Assembly: GCA_023475345.1 (NCBI GenBank)
Contig: JAMCWD010000005.1
Location: 1 to 58,857 of the forward strand
From: Chloroflexota bacterium
Lineage (GTDB): Bacteria > Vulcanimicrobiota > JAMCWD01
DNA: 58,857 bases
Reading direction: 5' to 3'
Each line of letters opens with the position of its first letter. Position 1 is the first letter of the stretch. Made by a program: the position numbers and the translations under genes. Below the pieces are notes generated by a model that worked only from the letters and a program-made list of their open reading frames with translations, was not told where the DNA came from and did no database searches. This document shows, piece after piece, positions 7,480-16,780 of this stretch.

Positions 7480-10400
7480 ATGATTCTTAAAAGCCTTGAA
7501 ATAAACGGGTTTAAGACTTTCGCCGACAAGACCGAACTGGGTTTCGGGGAAGGAATTACAGCGATAGTCGGCCCGAACGGCTCCGGCAAGAGCAACATTA
7601 CCGATGCTCTTCGCTGGGTGCTGGGCGAACAGAGTTCAAAGACGCTGCGCCAGAACAGGATGGAGGAGATGATATTCGCAGGCTCGGCGTCCCGCAAACC
7701 CATGGGCATGGCTGAAGTTACCGCGGTTTTCGACAACTCCGACAGGACGCTCCCGCTGGAATTCGACGAGGTGGCGATAACACGCCGGATTTACAGGGAC
7801 GGCGCAAGCCAGTTCCTGCTTAATAAATCCGCACAACGGCTGAAAGACATCCAGGAGATTTTTATGGGAACCGGCCTTGGTAAGGGAACCATCAGCATCA
7901 TCTCCGAGCGCGAAGCGGGCCTTGTCCTCTCCCCCGATCCCATGGACAGGCGGATTATCCTGGAAGAAGTCGCAGGCGTAAACCGCTTCCGCATGAGGAA
8001 ACGGGAAGCCCAACGGAAGCTTGAAGCCACACGCGCCAACTTACAACGGCTGGCCGATATATTATACGAGGTGGAATCGCAGAAAAAAGACGCGAAGCTC
8101 CAGGTCGGACGCCTTGAAAAATATAACCGTTACCAGGAAAGGCTCCGGGAGATCAAAACGGCCCTGCTCCTGGACGAGATGAAAAAAGAACTCTTGGGCA
8201 AACAGGAAATCCTTGCCCGGCAGAAAGACGTTTCCGAAAAATTCGAGCTTCTGAAAACTTCCCTGCACGAGGAAGAACTTAAATTTTCAGAGATCCTTGA
8301 AGTAGCGGATAAGAAAGAAGAGCAGTGGGACGCCGTCCGCTCCCGCCTCGAAGAACTGCGGATGGAAGAAGAGCTTCTCGAGCGCGAAGCGGGGATGCTC
8401 AACAGCCGGAAGGAATCCCACGAAAAAAGAAAGGCCAGGATAAAGGAGCAGAGGGCATCGCTTACGGACGAATCGGCCCTGGCCGAAAGGGTCGAATCCG
8501 CATTCAAGTCATATAACGAGGCAAAAGACGCCCTCTCGGCTTTTGAAGAAGAATTCAAAATCGAAAGGAACAGGATAAGAGAACAAATTACGACGCATGA
8601 CGGCGAGTTGTCTTCCCTGCTTACCAGGGGGGGCGAGGTATCGGCTAGACTCTCCTCGATTTCGGAAGACAGCAGGCAAGCCCAGGCAAGGCTTGCCCGG
8701 TTATCGGCAGAAATCGAATCCATATCGATACGCCAGTCGGAGTTGGAAAAAAGAAGCTCGAAGGGAACCGAACAAAAAGGGGATCTCGAAAAAGAAGCCG
8801 ATGACCTGAAAAAACAGGTCGAACATCTTACAAAAAAAGAAGAAGACCTCTCTTCCCTGATTTCAACACAGTCTTCGAAGCTCCGCACGACCGAAGACGC
8901 ACACCGGGATATATTCATAAGACTTGAGAAACTGCTGGGACTGGAAAAAGAGCGCATAGGATACTCGGAAGCCATCCGCAAGCTGATGAAAAACAGGGAG
9001 AAATGGCCCGAACTCCTGGGCGTCGTTGCCGATATGATCCAGGTCCGGCCCGGGTATGAAGAAGCTGTGGAGGCTGCTCTTTCGGAGCGGGTCCAGGACA
9101 TAGCAGTCCGGGACAAAACCAACCTTGCAGAAATCGGAAATTTCCTCAACAGCGAAAAAGCAGGACGGGCGGCCTTCTGGCCTCTCGACCTGGAAAGAAA
9201 AATTAAAAATTCACCCGCCGGAACAGGCTATCCCGAAGGTGTAATTACAGATATCATCTCCCTTGTTACCTGCCCTGACGAATTAAGGCCGGTAATGGAA
9301 ACGATCCTTTCCGACGCCGTGATAGCGAACGACCTGGATACGGCTCTTGCCCTTTACAACGATTTTGTAAGCCGGAACGTGCCTGCTCCCCTTGTCGTTA
9401 CCGGGACAGGCGAAGTGGTTACGCCGGAAGGCCGCGTTATATTAGGCGGCAAAGAGGAATCGGACAAGCTGCTTTCCCGCAAGCGCGAAAAGGCCGCGCT
9501 GGAAAACGCCCTCCGAGAAAAAGAAGCAGCTCTTGAAAAAGCCCGCGAAGAAGTTACGGTAAGGATAGCGGAACGCGAACGTTGTGAGAAAGAAAGAAGA
9601 GAGATTTCCACACAGCTTCTTTCGCTGTCGAGGTCTTTAAACGGGCTTGAGGCCGAACTTTCCAAAGAAAAAATCCAGCATTCGATGCTCAGCGAGCGTA
9701 TCGAGCAGTTGGCAAAAGACAAAGGCGAGCTTGAAAGAAACGTCGCATCGCTGCCGGGTCTTCAAAGAAGTCTTGAAGCCGAGAAGAATTCAAATACAAA
9801 GAAGGCGGAAGAGCTTCGCACGGTTCTTGCCGAAGAGCGCTCCGGGCTTCAGAAGCTTGAAGAAAAGCGGGAATCGCTGCGTACCGGTATGAACCTGAAA
9901 AGCCAGGAATATATGCTTGCCAGCCAGAAAATTGAGGATAATAAAAGAGAAGCCGGGAGGCTGGCGGAAGAAGAGGCGGCGCTGCTTGAGGAAGACCGCG
10001 ATATGGAAGTGGCCGCCAGACAGATTGAACTGCGCCACGGCCAGATAAAGAGCGAAAGCGATCAGTTGAAATCAAAAGAAGAGCTTGCACATAACGAACT
10101 GAAAGACATCCTGGCCCGGAAAAAGAATATCCAGGACGGCCTGGCCGAGATACGAAAAGAAACCGAGGAAGTGAGGGAGACTCTTTACTCAATCCAGGTA
10201 AGCCTTGCAGGCCTTGACGCCCGGCTCACATCATATACCCAGAGAGCGGGGGAGCTGGGAATAAACATTGAAAATATCGTCTGGGAAGAGCTTGAGGAAA
10301 TAGAACGGGAAAAGCTTGAAAACGACTCATCCCGGCTGTCCAAATTTATCGAGAGCTTCGGAAGCGTGAACCTGGGCGCAAAAGAAGATTTCGAGCGGCT

Positions 10401-10992
10401 TTCGGAGCGGGCTGAATTTTTAAGCGGTCAGATCATGGATCTCGAAGGAGCCGCATCATCCCTTGAAAAGATCATGGGAGAGATGGACGCCCTCACCGGT
10501 GAGCAGTTCCTCGAGACTTTCCGCAAGGTCTCGGCGGAATTTTCGGAAACGTTCAGAGCGCTTTTCGGCGGCGGAAAAGGGAGCCTGGAGCTTGTCGATC
10601 CCGGCAACGTTCTTGAAAGCGGAGTCAACATCTCCGTCAAGCCGCCCGGCAAAAAGCTCCAGAATATAACATCTCTTTCCAGCGGGGAGAGAGCGCTTTC
10701 GGCGATAGCGTTCCTGCTTTCGCTCCTGAAAGTCAAGGCAAGCCCGTTCGTCCTTATCGACGAGATGGACGCTGCGCTTGACGACGTCAATGTTGAAAAA
10801 GTCGTGGACCGCTTCGTCGAATTTTCCAGGCAGTCCCAGTTCATAATAATCACGCACAACAGGCGCACGATGGAATGCGCGGGCCGGTTGTACGGGATAA
10901 CGATGCAGGAATCCGGCGTTTCGAAAGTCGTAAGCGTAACCTTAACCGAACGGGACGCGACCCTTGCGCCGCTCGAAGCGGTTACAGAGTGA
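7480..10992 (+). CDS. smc: Chromosome segregation ATPase SMC
   Basis: ABC-type ATPase that forms the SMC-ScpAB condensin and organises the nucleoid. The 1170 residues are the usual length. Walker A GPNGSGKSN is at residues 31-39, the Q-loop region GEQSSKTLR follows, then a first coiled coil (about 170-500), a hinge (about 510-660, with VEAALSERVQDIAV and GGKEESDKLLSRKRE), a second coiled coil, and a C-terminal head with Walker B FVLIDEMDAALDD. The signature motif reads LSSGE rather than the usual LSGGE. No scpA or scpB lies nearby. The ATG has no strong Shine-Dalgarno, but the N-terminal MILKSLEINGFKTFADKTEL matches the family start. Confidence 0.96.
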   Translation: MILKSLEINGFKTFADKTELGFGEGITAIVGPNGSGKSNITDALRWVLGEQSSKTLRQNRMEEMIFAGSASRKPMGMAEVTAVFDNSDRTLPLEFDEVAITRRIYRDGASQFLLNKSAQRLKDIQEIFMGTGLGKGTISIISEREAGLVLSPDPMDRRIILEEVAGVNRFRMRKREAQRKLEATRANLQRLADILYEVESQKKDAKLQVGRLEKYNRYQERLREIKTALLLDEMKKELLGKQEILARQKDVSEKFELLKTSLHEEELKFSEILEVADKKEEQWDAVRSRLEELRMEEELLEREAGMLNSRKESHEKRKARIKEQRASLTDESALAERVESAFKSYNEAKDALSAFEEEFKIERNRIREQITTHDGELSSLLTRGGEVSARLSSISEDSRQAQARLARLSAEIESISIRQSELEKRSSKGTEQKGDLEKEADDLKKQVEHLTKKEEDLSSLISTQSSKLRTTEDAHRDIFIRLEKLLGLEKERIGYSEAIRKLMKNREKWPELLGVVADMIQVRPGYEEAVEAALSERVQDIAVRDKTNLAEIGNFLNSEKAGRAAFWPLDLERKIKNSPAGTGYPEGVITDIISLVTCPDELRPVMETILSDAVIANDLDTALALYNDFVSRNVPAPLVVTGTGEVVTPEGRVILGGKEESDKLLSRKREKAALENALREKEAALEKAREEVTVRIAERERCEKERREISTQLLSLSRSLNGLEAELSKEKIQHSMLSERIEQLAKDKGELERNVASLPGLQRSLEAEKNSNTKKAEELRTVLAEERSGLQKLEEKRESLRTGMNLKSQEYMLASQKIEDNKREAGRLAEEEAALLEEDRDMEVAARQIELRHGQIKSESDQLKSKEELAHNELKDILARKKNIQDGLAEIRKETEEVRETLYSIQVSLAGLDARLTSYTQRAGELGINIENIVWEELEEIEREKLENDSSRLSKFIESFGSVNLGAKEDFERLSERAEFLSGQIMDLEGAASSLEKIMGEMDALTGEQFLETFRKVSAEFSETFRALFGGGKGSLELVDPGNVLESGVNISVKPPGKKLQNITSLSSGERALSAIAFLLSLLKVKASPFVLIDEMDAALDDVNVEKVVDRFVEFSRQSQFIIITHNRRTMECAGRLYGITMQESGVSKVVSVTLTERDATLAPLEAVTE

Positions 10993-11002
10993 GAATTCCT
11001 TC

Positions 11003-11689
11003 ATGAGCCGGATGGTGGATATCATAACCCGGAGCGAATTCAGCCTGATGGTAAGCATCCCTGCAAATGATTTGAGATTTGCACTGGCCGCCGAGCGGGC
11101 AGGGGCGGACGCGATAAAAACTCATATCAATCTTTATCACCACGCATCCGGCAGCAGCTTCGGGACATGGGACGTAGAGAAAAATTCTCTTATCGAAATT
11201 ATAAACCGTTGTACCATCCCTTTCGGGCTGGTGCCGGGCGCGGAAAATGCGCCGACCCAGAAAGAAATGCTCGAGATAAAAGACGCCGGGTTCGACTTCT
11301 GGGACCTTTACTTCCACCATATCCCCGGCTGGCTTTTCGATTTTCCCGGCATGGGGCGGATGGCGGCGGCCGACCCGTCATACGACGAAGAAAAAATTAA
11401 AACGATCGCTGCGCGCGGGATACAAGTGCTTGAATCCTCCGTATTTGGAAAAGAAACCTACGGGCAGCCCCTGGCCCCGGAAGATATCGAAAGAGTCAAA
11501 TCTGTCGTAAGGGCCGCCGATATCCCTGTCCTGATATCCACCCAGAGGGCTATCCGCCCTGACCAGTTGAAGGATCTGAAATCGGCGGGGCTGAAGGGGA
11601 TAGTTATAGGTGCCGTGGTTACAGGCAGGACGCCGGAAGGTGTGGCCGAAACCACGGGGATCTTCCGGGACGCTATAGACAGGCTTTGA
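11003..11689 (+). CDS. TIM-barrel protein, possible sugar-phosphate epimerase-like
   Basis: The 228-residue cytoplasmic protein has alternating beta-strand and helix pattern of a TIM barrel, with a phosphate-binding-like end (GLKGIVIGAVVTGRTPEGV) as in NanE, TrpC or ThiG-type enzymes. Internal blocks GADAIKTHIN and IPVLISTQRAI look like barrel strands. I cannot assign a substrate; an N-acylmannosamine-6-phosphate epimerase-like activity is only one option. The longest ORF begins at 10964 inside smc, but ATG 11003 (or 11012) right after the smc stop is more plausible. Its stop overlaps a TTG of the next gene, so it is coupled to the DUF4127 gene. Confidence 0.7.
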   Translation: MSRMVDIITRSEFSLMVSIPANDLRFALAAERAGADAIKTHINLYHHASGSSFGTWDVEKNSLIEIINRCTIPFGLVPGAENAPTQKEMLEIKDAGFDFWDLYFHHIPGWLFDFPGMGRMAAADPSYDEEKIKTIAARGIQVLESSVFGKETYGQPLAPEDIERVKSVVRAADIPVLISTQRAIRPDQLKDLKSAGLKGIVIGAVVTGRTPEGVAETTGIFRDAIDRL

Positions 11690-11700
11690 AGGAGACGGCA

Positions 11701-13122
11701 GTGCGCTTATTGATGGTACCGCTTGATGACCGCCCGTGTACCTACAGGTTCCCTGAGGAGCTTGCAAAAATCGGCGGGATAAAACTGCTCCTCCCCCCGC
11801 ACGCATGGATGGGCAATTTTAACAGGTCGGGAGATACCTCTAAAATTGCCGGATGGGTCGAAGAAAATTTCCCGGCGGTTGACGGGGCCGTCCTTTCCCT
11901 GGATATGCTTGCTTACGGGGGGCTGGTGGCGTCAAGGGAGTGTACCCTCGGCTCCGAAGAAATTTTCGCCTCCGTCAACAACCTTATCAAAAAATTAAAG
12001 GCAGGCGGAAACGCCTTCATATGGGCGTTCGGCTCGATAATGAGAACCCTGCCGACAACCGGCGGCGGACTTGAACATATCATCCCCCATGTAAAAGAAT
12101 ATTATTTTCCGAAGTCCCGGAAACCCCCGAAATATTCAAAGGAATATATAGATCGGTATCTTGACCTGAGATCAGAAAAACATGCGACTGATAAGAGGTT
12201 TATAGATCTTGTAGCCGGTGAGCACCTGGATTGCCTGGTATGCGGGCTTGACGATACGGGGAGCGGGAATCCAGGGAGCGAGGAAGCGGCACGTCTCAGG
12301 GAACATGCCTCGGGCCTGGATATCACCGACAACCTCCATATAACCTGTGGCATAGACGAGATGGCCATGCTGCTTCTTGCCCGTGCGGCGGCGATGAATT
12401 CAGGCACGGTTCCCAAAATAGCGTTTAAATATTATCCCGAAAAGGCAGCGGATGCAGTGCCTTTATATGAAGACATGAAATTAAAAGAGATAGCATCGGC
12501 CCAGGTAAAACTTTCAGGCGGAAGGGTCGCCGGTGAAAAAGACGCCGACATAATAATATTCGTCCATGCCGCAATGAAACAAAAAGATGTGCCCGCCCGC
12601 CCGAATTCCAGGATACCGCGAAAAATCATAAACGACATCAGGGACTCGCTGCTAAAAGGAAAGAGAGCCGCGCTTGCCGATGTACGCTACGCCAACGGGG
12701 GCGACCTCTCTCTTCTCGAAGGCTTAAAGGGGGCCTTCCCCTTTTATAACCTCAATTCTTATGCGGCCTGGAACACCACCGCAAATACACTCGGCACGGT
12801 AATCTCTCATTCGATCCTGAGGATGCTCTCGCCCGGTGGTAAAAAATCCGAAGCCGCACACCAGGCTTTTATGCTGGAAAGGCTCCTCGATGACGGCATA
12901 TACCAGGGCGAGCTTCGAAGGAAAGCCCGCGCCAGGTTTAAAAACACAGGAAGCGCCGAAACATGGCTCGAAAAAAACATGAGAAAAAGAGCCGGTGATA
13001 TTTTTAATGAATATTTTAAAGGATCAAATTTCAGGCTCAAGGATTTAGAAGTGTCGTTTCCCTGGGGAAGGTTTTTCGAGATCGTTGTAAATGCGGCCCT
13101 TGCCCCTGAAGGTTCAGCATGA
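11701..13122 (+). CDS. DUF4127 family protein
   Basis: The N terminus LLMVPLDDRPCTYRFPEELA and the block SLDMLAYGGLVASRE are hallmarks of the DUF4127 family, whose reaction is unknown to me. The protein is about 473 residues, soluble, with no signal peptide. A TTG at 11686 opens the frame, but GTG 11701 has GGAG 6 nt upstream (11691-11694) and is the better start. It is sandwiched between the TIM-barrel gene and the glycosyltransferase, whose ATG overlaps its TGA by 4 nt, so these genes are translationally coupled. A carbohydrate-related role is suggested only by these neighbours. Confidence 0.85.
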   Translation: MRLLMVPLDDRPCTYRFPEELAKIGGIKLLLPPHAWMGNFNRSGDTSKIAGWVEENFPAVDGAVLSLDMLAYGGLVASRECTLGSEEIFASVNNLIKKLKAGGNAFIWAFGSIMRTLPTTGGGLEHIIPHVKEYYFPKSRKPPKYSKEYIDRYLDLRSEKHATDKRFIDLVAGEHLDCLVCGLDDTGSGNPGSEEAARLREHASGLDITDNLHITCGIDEMAMLLLARAAAMNSGTVPKIAFKYYPEKAADAVPLYEDMKLKEIASAQVKLSGGRVAGEKDADIIIFVHAAMKQKDVPARPNSRIPRKIINDIRDSLLKGKRAALADVRYANGGDLSLLEGLKGAFPFYNLNSYAAWNTTANTLGTVISHSILRMLSPGGKKSEAAHQAFMLERLLDDGIYQGELRRKARARFKNTGSAETWLEKNMRKRAGDIFNEYFKGSNFRLKDLEVSFPWGRFFEIVVNAALAPEGSA

Positions 13123-14243
13123 GGAAAAGAGACCTTTTTCTTCTTTTGTGCATACTGGCGCTGGGGATATTTCTGCGCGCGTCTTTCCTGGGAAGCCCGC
13201 CGGAGCCGGTTTTCGACGAAGTCGATTACTTCTCCATGACCTTCAACCTGTCTCAGGGAATAAAACCTCACATAGTCCACCCGCCGCTTGGCGTCGTGCT
13301 TTTAACCGTAGGCTCGAAAATTTTCGGCAGCAGCCCCGAAGGCATGAGGTACCTGCCTTTTATCTGCGGAGTATTGAGCCTGCTGCTGGTTTATCTGATC
13401 GGGCGGAAATTGTTCGGGGACAGGGCGGGCATATACGCAGCTTTGCTCATGGCATGCGACCCGTTACAACTGGTATTCTCACGCCTTGCGATGCTGGATA
13501 TTTTATTGACTGTATTTTTGCTGGGGGCGTTATATTCATACATAGCCGGAAGAAAAGGGATCTGCGGGATCCTGCTGGGCGCGGCGCTGCTTATCAAGTG
13601 GAACGCGCTTTTCGCCGTCGCCGGTTTCATAATATGGGATTTGTGGATCAACAGAAAAAACCCGGCTGTCCTGAGAATAGTAAAGGCGTGCCTGCTGATC
13701 TTCCTTCCTCTCGTGTTTTATTACCTGGGTTTCTCGATATACCTCGGATCATCTTCAATCACGGATTTTATAGCGGCACAGGGCGCCATGCTGAAATACC
13801 ACGAAAACACTCTGCCCGGGATTCTCCCGTTCTCCTCCCCCGCATGGTCATGGTTTATCGTTCCCCAGTCACTGCCTGTTTACCAGGCTGAAATGCCGGG
13901 TTTTAAAGGCTCTATAATATTTGCAAATAACCCGGTCTTTATCTGGCCTGCGGTAGCGGCCTTCATCTTTTTCGCACTGAGATGGCTCAAGGAAAAAACC
14001 GATCCGGCCGGGATCCTGCTTTTTCTGACAATAGCGCTTTACGGCTCGTGGTTCCTGGTTTCAAGAGCGTTGTACCTGTATTATATCCTCCCGGTGCTGC
14101 CTCTCCTGGCGCTTTTGCTGGGGGATTTCCTGGCCCGCCTGGAAAGCGAAAAGAGCGGGCGGTGGGCCGTTGTATTATACCTGGCGCTGCTGGTCATCTC
14201 GCTTATCTTCTATCTCCCCCAACTGCGGGTGCTGCCGTCATGA
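13119..14243 (+). CDS. GT39/PMT-type membrane glycosyltransferase
   Basis: A 374-residue integral membrane protein with about nine transmembrane helices. The first extracytoplasmic loop holds FDEVDYF, the acidic pair expected at the catalytic site of GT-C enzymes, then HPPLG and later FSRLAMLDI, the typical dolichyl/polyprenyl-phosphate-mannose protein mannosyltransferase blocks. It probably transfers a sugar from a polyprenyl-phosphate donor to a surface protein or glycan on the outer face of the membrane. Given the pilin genes next door, pilin glycosylation is a possible but unproven role. It overlaps the preceding gene by ATGA and the following gene by ATGA. Confidence 0.85.
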   Translation: MRKRDLFLLLCILALGIFLRASFLGSPPEPVFDEVDYFSMTFNLSQGIKPHIVHPPLGVVLLTVGSKIFGSSPEGMRYLPFICGVLSLLLVYLIGRKLFGDRAGIYAALLMACDPLQLVFSRLAMLDILLTVFLLGALYSYIAGRKGICGILLGAALLIKWNALFAVAGFIIWDLWINRKNPAVLRIVKACLLIFLPLVFYYLGFSIYLGSSSITDFIAAQGAMLKYHENTLPGILPFSSPAWSWFIVPQSLPVYQAEMPGFKGSIIFANNPVFIWPAVAAFIFFALRWLKEKTDPAGILLFLTIALYGSWFLVSRALYLYYILPVLPLLALLLGDFLARLESEKSGRWAVVLYLALLVISLIFYLPQLRVLPS

Positions 14244-14698
14244 ACAGCAGGCAGAAAATTCTCGGTATGGCGCTTTTGCTTGTCCTTGCGCTTGCAGGTC
14301 TTATGATGGTAGCCTCGGGGAAATTAAAAACTTATAATGCCGGGCTGATAGAGAGCCTGAAACAGAACAGGGTGGATGTTGCAAACCGTATCAGGCCTGT
14401 ATTAATCAGGATGGCGGGCGATCTCCCGCATAACCCCGAAATCGCGGACGGGGGCCATGTCTGGATAATGAGGCCGGGCGGCAAAGAGGTGTCTTACAGG
14501 GTCAGCGGCGGGAAACTTGTCAGAATTGAAACGGGAAAACAGGAAACCCTCGCAGAGAACATTATTGAAATGCAGGTAAACAGGGAAAAAGGCACTCACA
14601 TCTGGCAACTATATGTCAAAGCTTACCTGCCGGATGCGCCGCCGGGAACACAGGTACTGATATATCATTTCACATTCGCCCCGTCCGGCAAAAGTTAA
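14240..14698 (+). CDS. PilW/GspJ-like protein without a prepilin leader
   Basis: A 152-residue protein with one N-terminal transmembrane helix (ILGMALLLVLALAGLMMVA) followed by a soluble domain. Its middle, SYRVSGGKLVRIETGKQETLAENIIEMQV, resembles the pattern in PilW/GspJ pseudopilins where a reactive beta-strand is followed by an LxR and a call for residual structure. No FTLIE-type peptidase site is seen, so it would not be processed as a pilin. The start ATG overlaps the TGA of the glycosyltransferase. Interestingly, the convergent pilin operon next to it lacks a PilW gene. The assignment is inference from pattern. Confidence 0.6.
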   Translation: MNSRQKILGMALLLVLALAGLMMVASGKLKTYNAGLIESLKQNRVDVANRIRPVLIRMAGDLPHNPEIADGGHVWIMRPGGKEVSYRVSGGKLVRIETGKQETLAENIIEMQVNREKGTHIWQLYVKAYLPDAPPGTQVLIYHFTFAPSGKS

Positions 14699-14718
14699 AA
14701 GGTGAAACTTGCCGGAGA

Positions 14719-16053
14719 TTAAAGCTCCTGCCATGCGATGACTTCCATCTTTACTGATGAATAAAGAGGAGCTTCACGCAGATCTATGTCGTGGTGGACT
14801 CCGCCGTTTGAGTTATGTTTGAAAGATTTGGCGACAATCTCGCCGTAAAGATCGGCATTGCCGCTATAAGCAACATCTGCTCCGGGGGCATAAACTCCCA
14901 TATAAGTCGTGGCACTTCCTGCAATATTAATGCTTGTGCATGACCCGGCGCCTATGAGCAGAAGGTTCCTGGGTTTCTGTGAACTGTTAATCATCCCCTG
15001 GCCCGAAGAATCCCAGTTGGCAAGGGTGTAAACAATAGCCTTTTCCCCGGCCGGAACCTGGAGAACCGAACCGGCCGTGAATTGAGCTCCTTCCGTAAAA
15101 ACATAAACGCCGCTTCTCAAACTCACAACGCCGTTGGTTGCCTTGATACTTCTATAAAATCCGGGAGCCAGATTAAGAACGGTCGCTGTATCATGTATCT
15201 TGACCTGGGGATCCACAGGGCCGGTAGGAGGTATCAAAACCGGGAGATTAAGTCTCTCATCCGATACTTTTATATCTCCGTTAATCTGAGACGAACTGTT
15301 GATAACCAGGGATGTGCTGACATTCGAGTCGGGAGCTAACATAACATCTCCGTTTACTATAACACTGGGTCCCAGGTTGATTTGTAACGCTATACCGTCG
15401 TCTCCGTTACTGCCTACCGAGCCTTCCGAATCACTCCTGGTACCGTCATAAGTTCCTTTTGAAGAATCCCAACTGTCGGTTGTTACCGTACTGGCAAAGG
15501 TGATATCACGTTTTGCATAAACTGCAAAATCCGGGAAAATCGATATCGGCTTCGGAATTACCGAAGCGAAAATTACGCGCTTTGATCTCTGACCGCTGCC
15601 GTCAAACGACCTTCCGACTGAAATAATCTGGCAGGTGCCCGGAGGAACGGTACCCGGGCCGAAATAGCCGTCTGCAGCAGTAACCCCTGTAATATTATTA
15701 ACGGAATAATACGGAGTGCCGGGAACAGGTGAGTTGAAACTGACTGAATAATTCGCAGGTTCCCCGGTAACCGGCTTCAGGTTGAAGCCGGAATTCCATA
15801 TTTCGGAAGAATTGACGCTTGCAACATTCTGATAACCTCTACTCCAGCACGGCGAATTAACTATTTCATATATTGTATCGGATACGCCCGCCTGGGCTGC
15901 CTCGAAAGCCAGTGTATCGTTCTTGAATTTATATGAAAACCTTGTCGAAAGCAAGCTTAAGGACATTAATGCGAAACCCAGTATCGCTATTACCAGAACG
16001 ACCATCATTACCACGACAATCGCTGACCCCCTGCTCTTATTTATCCGTAACAT
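14719..16053 (-). CDS. PilX-like minor pilin with large beta-rich domain (copy 1)
   Basis: A 444-residue protein whose N terminus SRGSAIVVVMMVVLVIAILGF is a PilX-type pilin leader and helix (no Glu5), followed by AFEAAQAGVSDTIYEI as in PilX/GspK-like pilins. The remaining ~300 residues are rich in Gly, Ser, Thr, Val and short repeating strands (NGDVMLAPDSNV, INGDIKVSD, GNADLYGEIV), suggesting a beta-helix like those in bactofilin or DUF7305-type proteins. The C terminus VKMEVIAWQEL is nearly the same in copy 2. It is the second gene of a two-gene operon after a PilV-like gene. It probably caps or initiates a pilus or pseudopilus. Confidence 0.85.
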   Translation of the reverse strand: MLRINKSRGSAIVVVMMVVLVIAILGFALMSLSLLSTRFSYKFKNDTLAFEAAQAGVSDTIYEIVNSPCWSRGYQNVASVNSSEIWNSGFNLKPVTGEPANYSVSFNSPVPGTPYYSVNNITGVTAADGYFGPGTVPPGTCQIISVGRSFDGSGQRSKRVIFASVIPKPISIFPDFAVYAKRDITFASTVTTDSWDSSKGTYDGTRSDSEGSVGSNGDDGIALQINLGPSVIVNGDVMLAPDSNVSTSLVINSSSQINGDIKVSDERLNLPVLIPPTGPVDPQVKIHDTATVLNLAPGFYRSIKATNGVVSLRSGVYVFTEGAQFTAGSVLQVPAGEKAIVYTLANWDSSGQGMINSSQKPRNLLLIGAGSCTSINIAGSATTYMGVYAPGADVAYSGNADLYGEIVAKSFKHNSNGGVHHDIDLREAPLYSSVKMEVIAWQEL

Positions 16054-16133
16054 TTACACCACCCCCGTGCCGCTGTCTCCTTATCAACTGTTACTCTGTT
16101 CCCCAAGCCTCTTATAACATGTCCCAATCGGCA

Positions 16134-16568
16134 TCAGGTATTTCCGTAAATAAGCGTAGTAGAACTGAAATATCTTACCCCTACCGTTCCTGTCCAGGTG
16201 ATCGTCACTTTTACCTCTTTAATATAGCGGTTTTTATTAGTGACCGTTATCGAATAATTAAAGATCGTCGAAGATAATGCCCCGTTAAAAACCTCACTTG
16301 AAGTAAACTGGCCGCTTGAATTCACGACTTCATCAAACGGGAGCCTTCGCTCTTTCTCCAGTAGTGTCTCAGCAAGGACTGATGCCTTCGCAATATTGCT
16401 GCTGTGTTTCAGGAACGAATGGCTGGAAGAAAAAACCGATGCAACGCCCAGAAATACCATTATCAATACTGCCAGCCCGATTAAAATTTCCAGTAACATA
16501 AATCCGTACCCGGCCTTCTTTCCTGGATAAAGCGCTCTTTTATCTTTTTGAAATAACATATCAATCAC
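16134..16568 (-). CDS. PilV-like type IV minor prepilin (copy 1)
   Basis: A 144-residue prepilin. The leader is about 22 residues and basic; the processing site is G22/F23 in GYGFMLLEIL, with Glu5 of the mature protein. The hydrophobic helix IGLAVLIMVFLGVASVF follows, then the segment SSSHSFLKHSSNIAKASVLAE. It is closely similar to the PilV-like gene at 19.8-20.4 kb up to its end (STTLIYGNT), where the other copy continues into a long glycine-rich tail. Gene order is PilV then PilX, with no PilW between, unlike the other two clusters. Confidence 0.88.
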   Translation of the reverse strand: MIDMLFQKDKRALYPGKKAGYGFMLLEILIGLAVLIMVFLGVASVFSSSHSFLKHSSNIAKASVLAETLLEKERRLPFDEVVNSSGQFTSSEVFNGALSSTIFNYSITVTNKNRYIKEVKVTITWTGTVGVRYFSSTTLIYGNT

Positions 16569-16780
16569 CTTATTTTGGCCGATTCGGTTTAAAACTTTTC
16601 AATCTTACATTCTAATCATACAAGCAATTAAAGGACATTTGAATAAATCAATTGATATAATTATCCTAAGTTGGGATAGGTCGATTAAACTATCTTTAAA
16701 ATTCCGAAAATAATCCTTCCAGAAGGTATTTATTAATCAGTAAAAATCACTTCGCCAGCCATATCAAAAACGAAATTGCT

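Noticed and set aside
8130..9149. Long minus-strand frame of 339 codons inside smc
   Set aside because: Antisense shadow of the SMC coiled coil; Ser-rich composition comes from reading Glu/Lys-rich codons on the other strand.
13091..13891. 266-codon frame overlapping the glycosyltransferase
   Set aside because: Out-of-frame shadow of the GT39 gene, which has clear motifs and membrane helices.
14685..14715. Hairpin at the end of the PilW-like gene
   Set aside because: CCGGCAA/TTGCCGG pairs but lacks a T-run and overlaps the stop codon; a terminator cannot be claimed.
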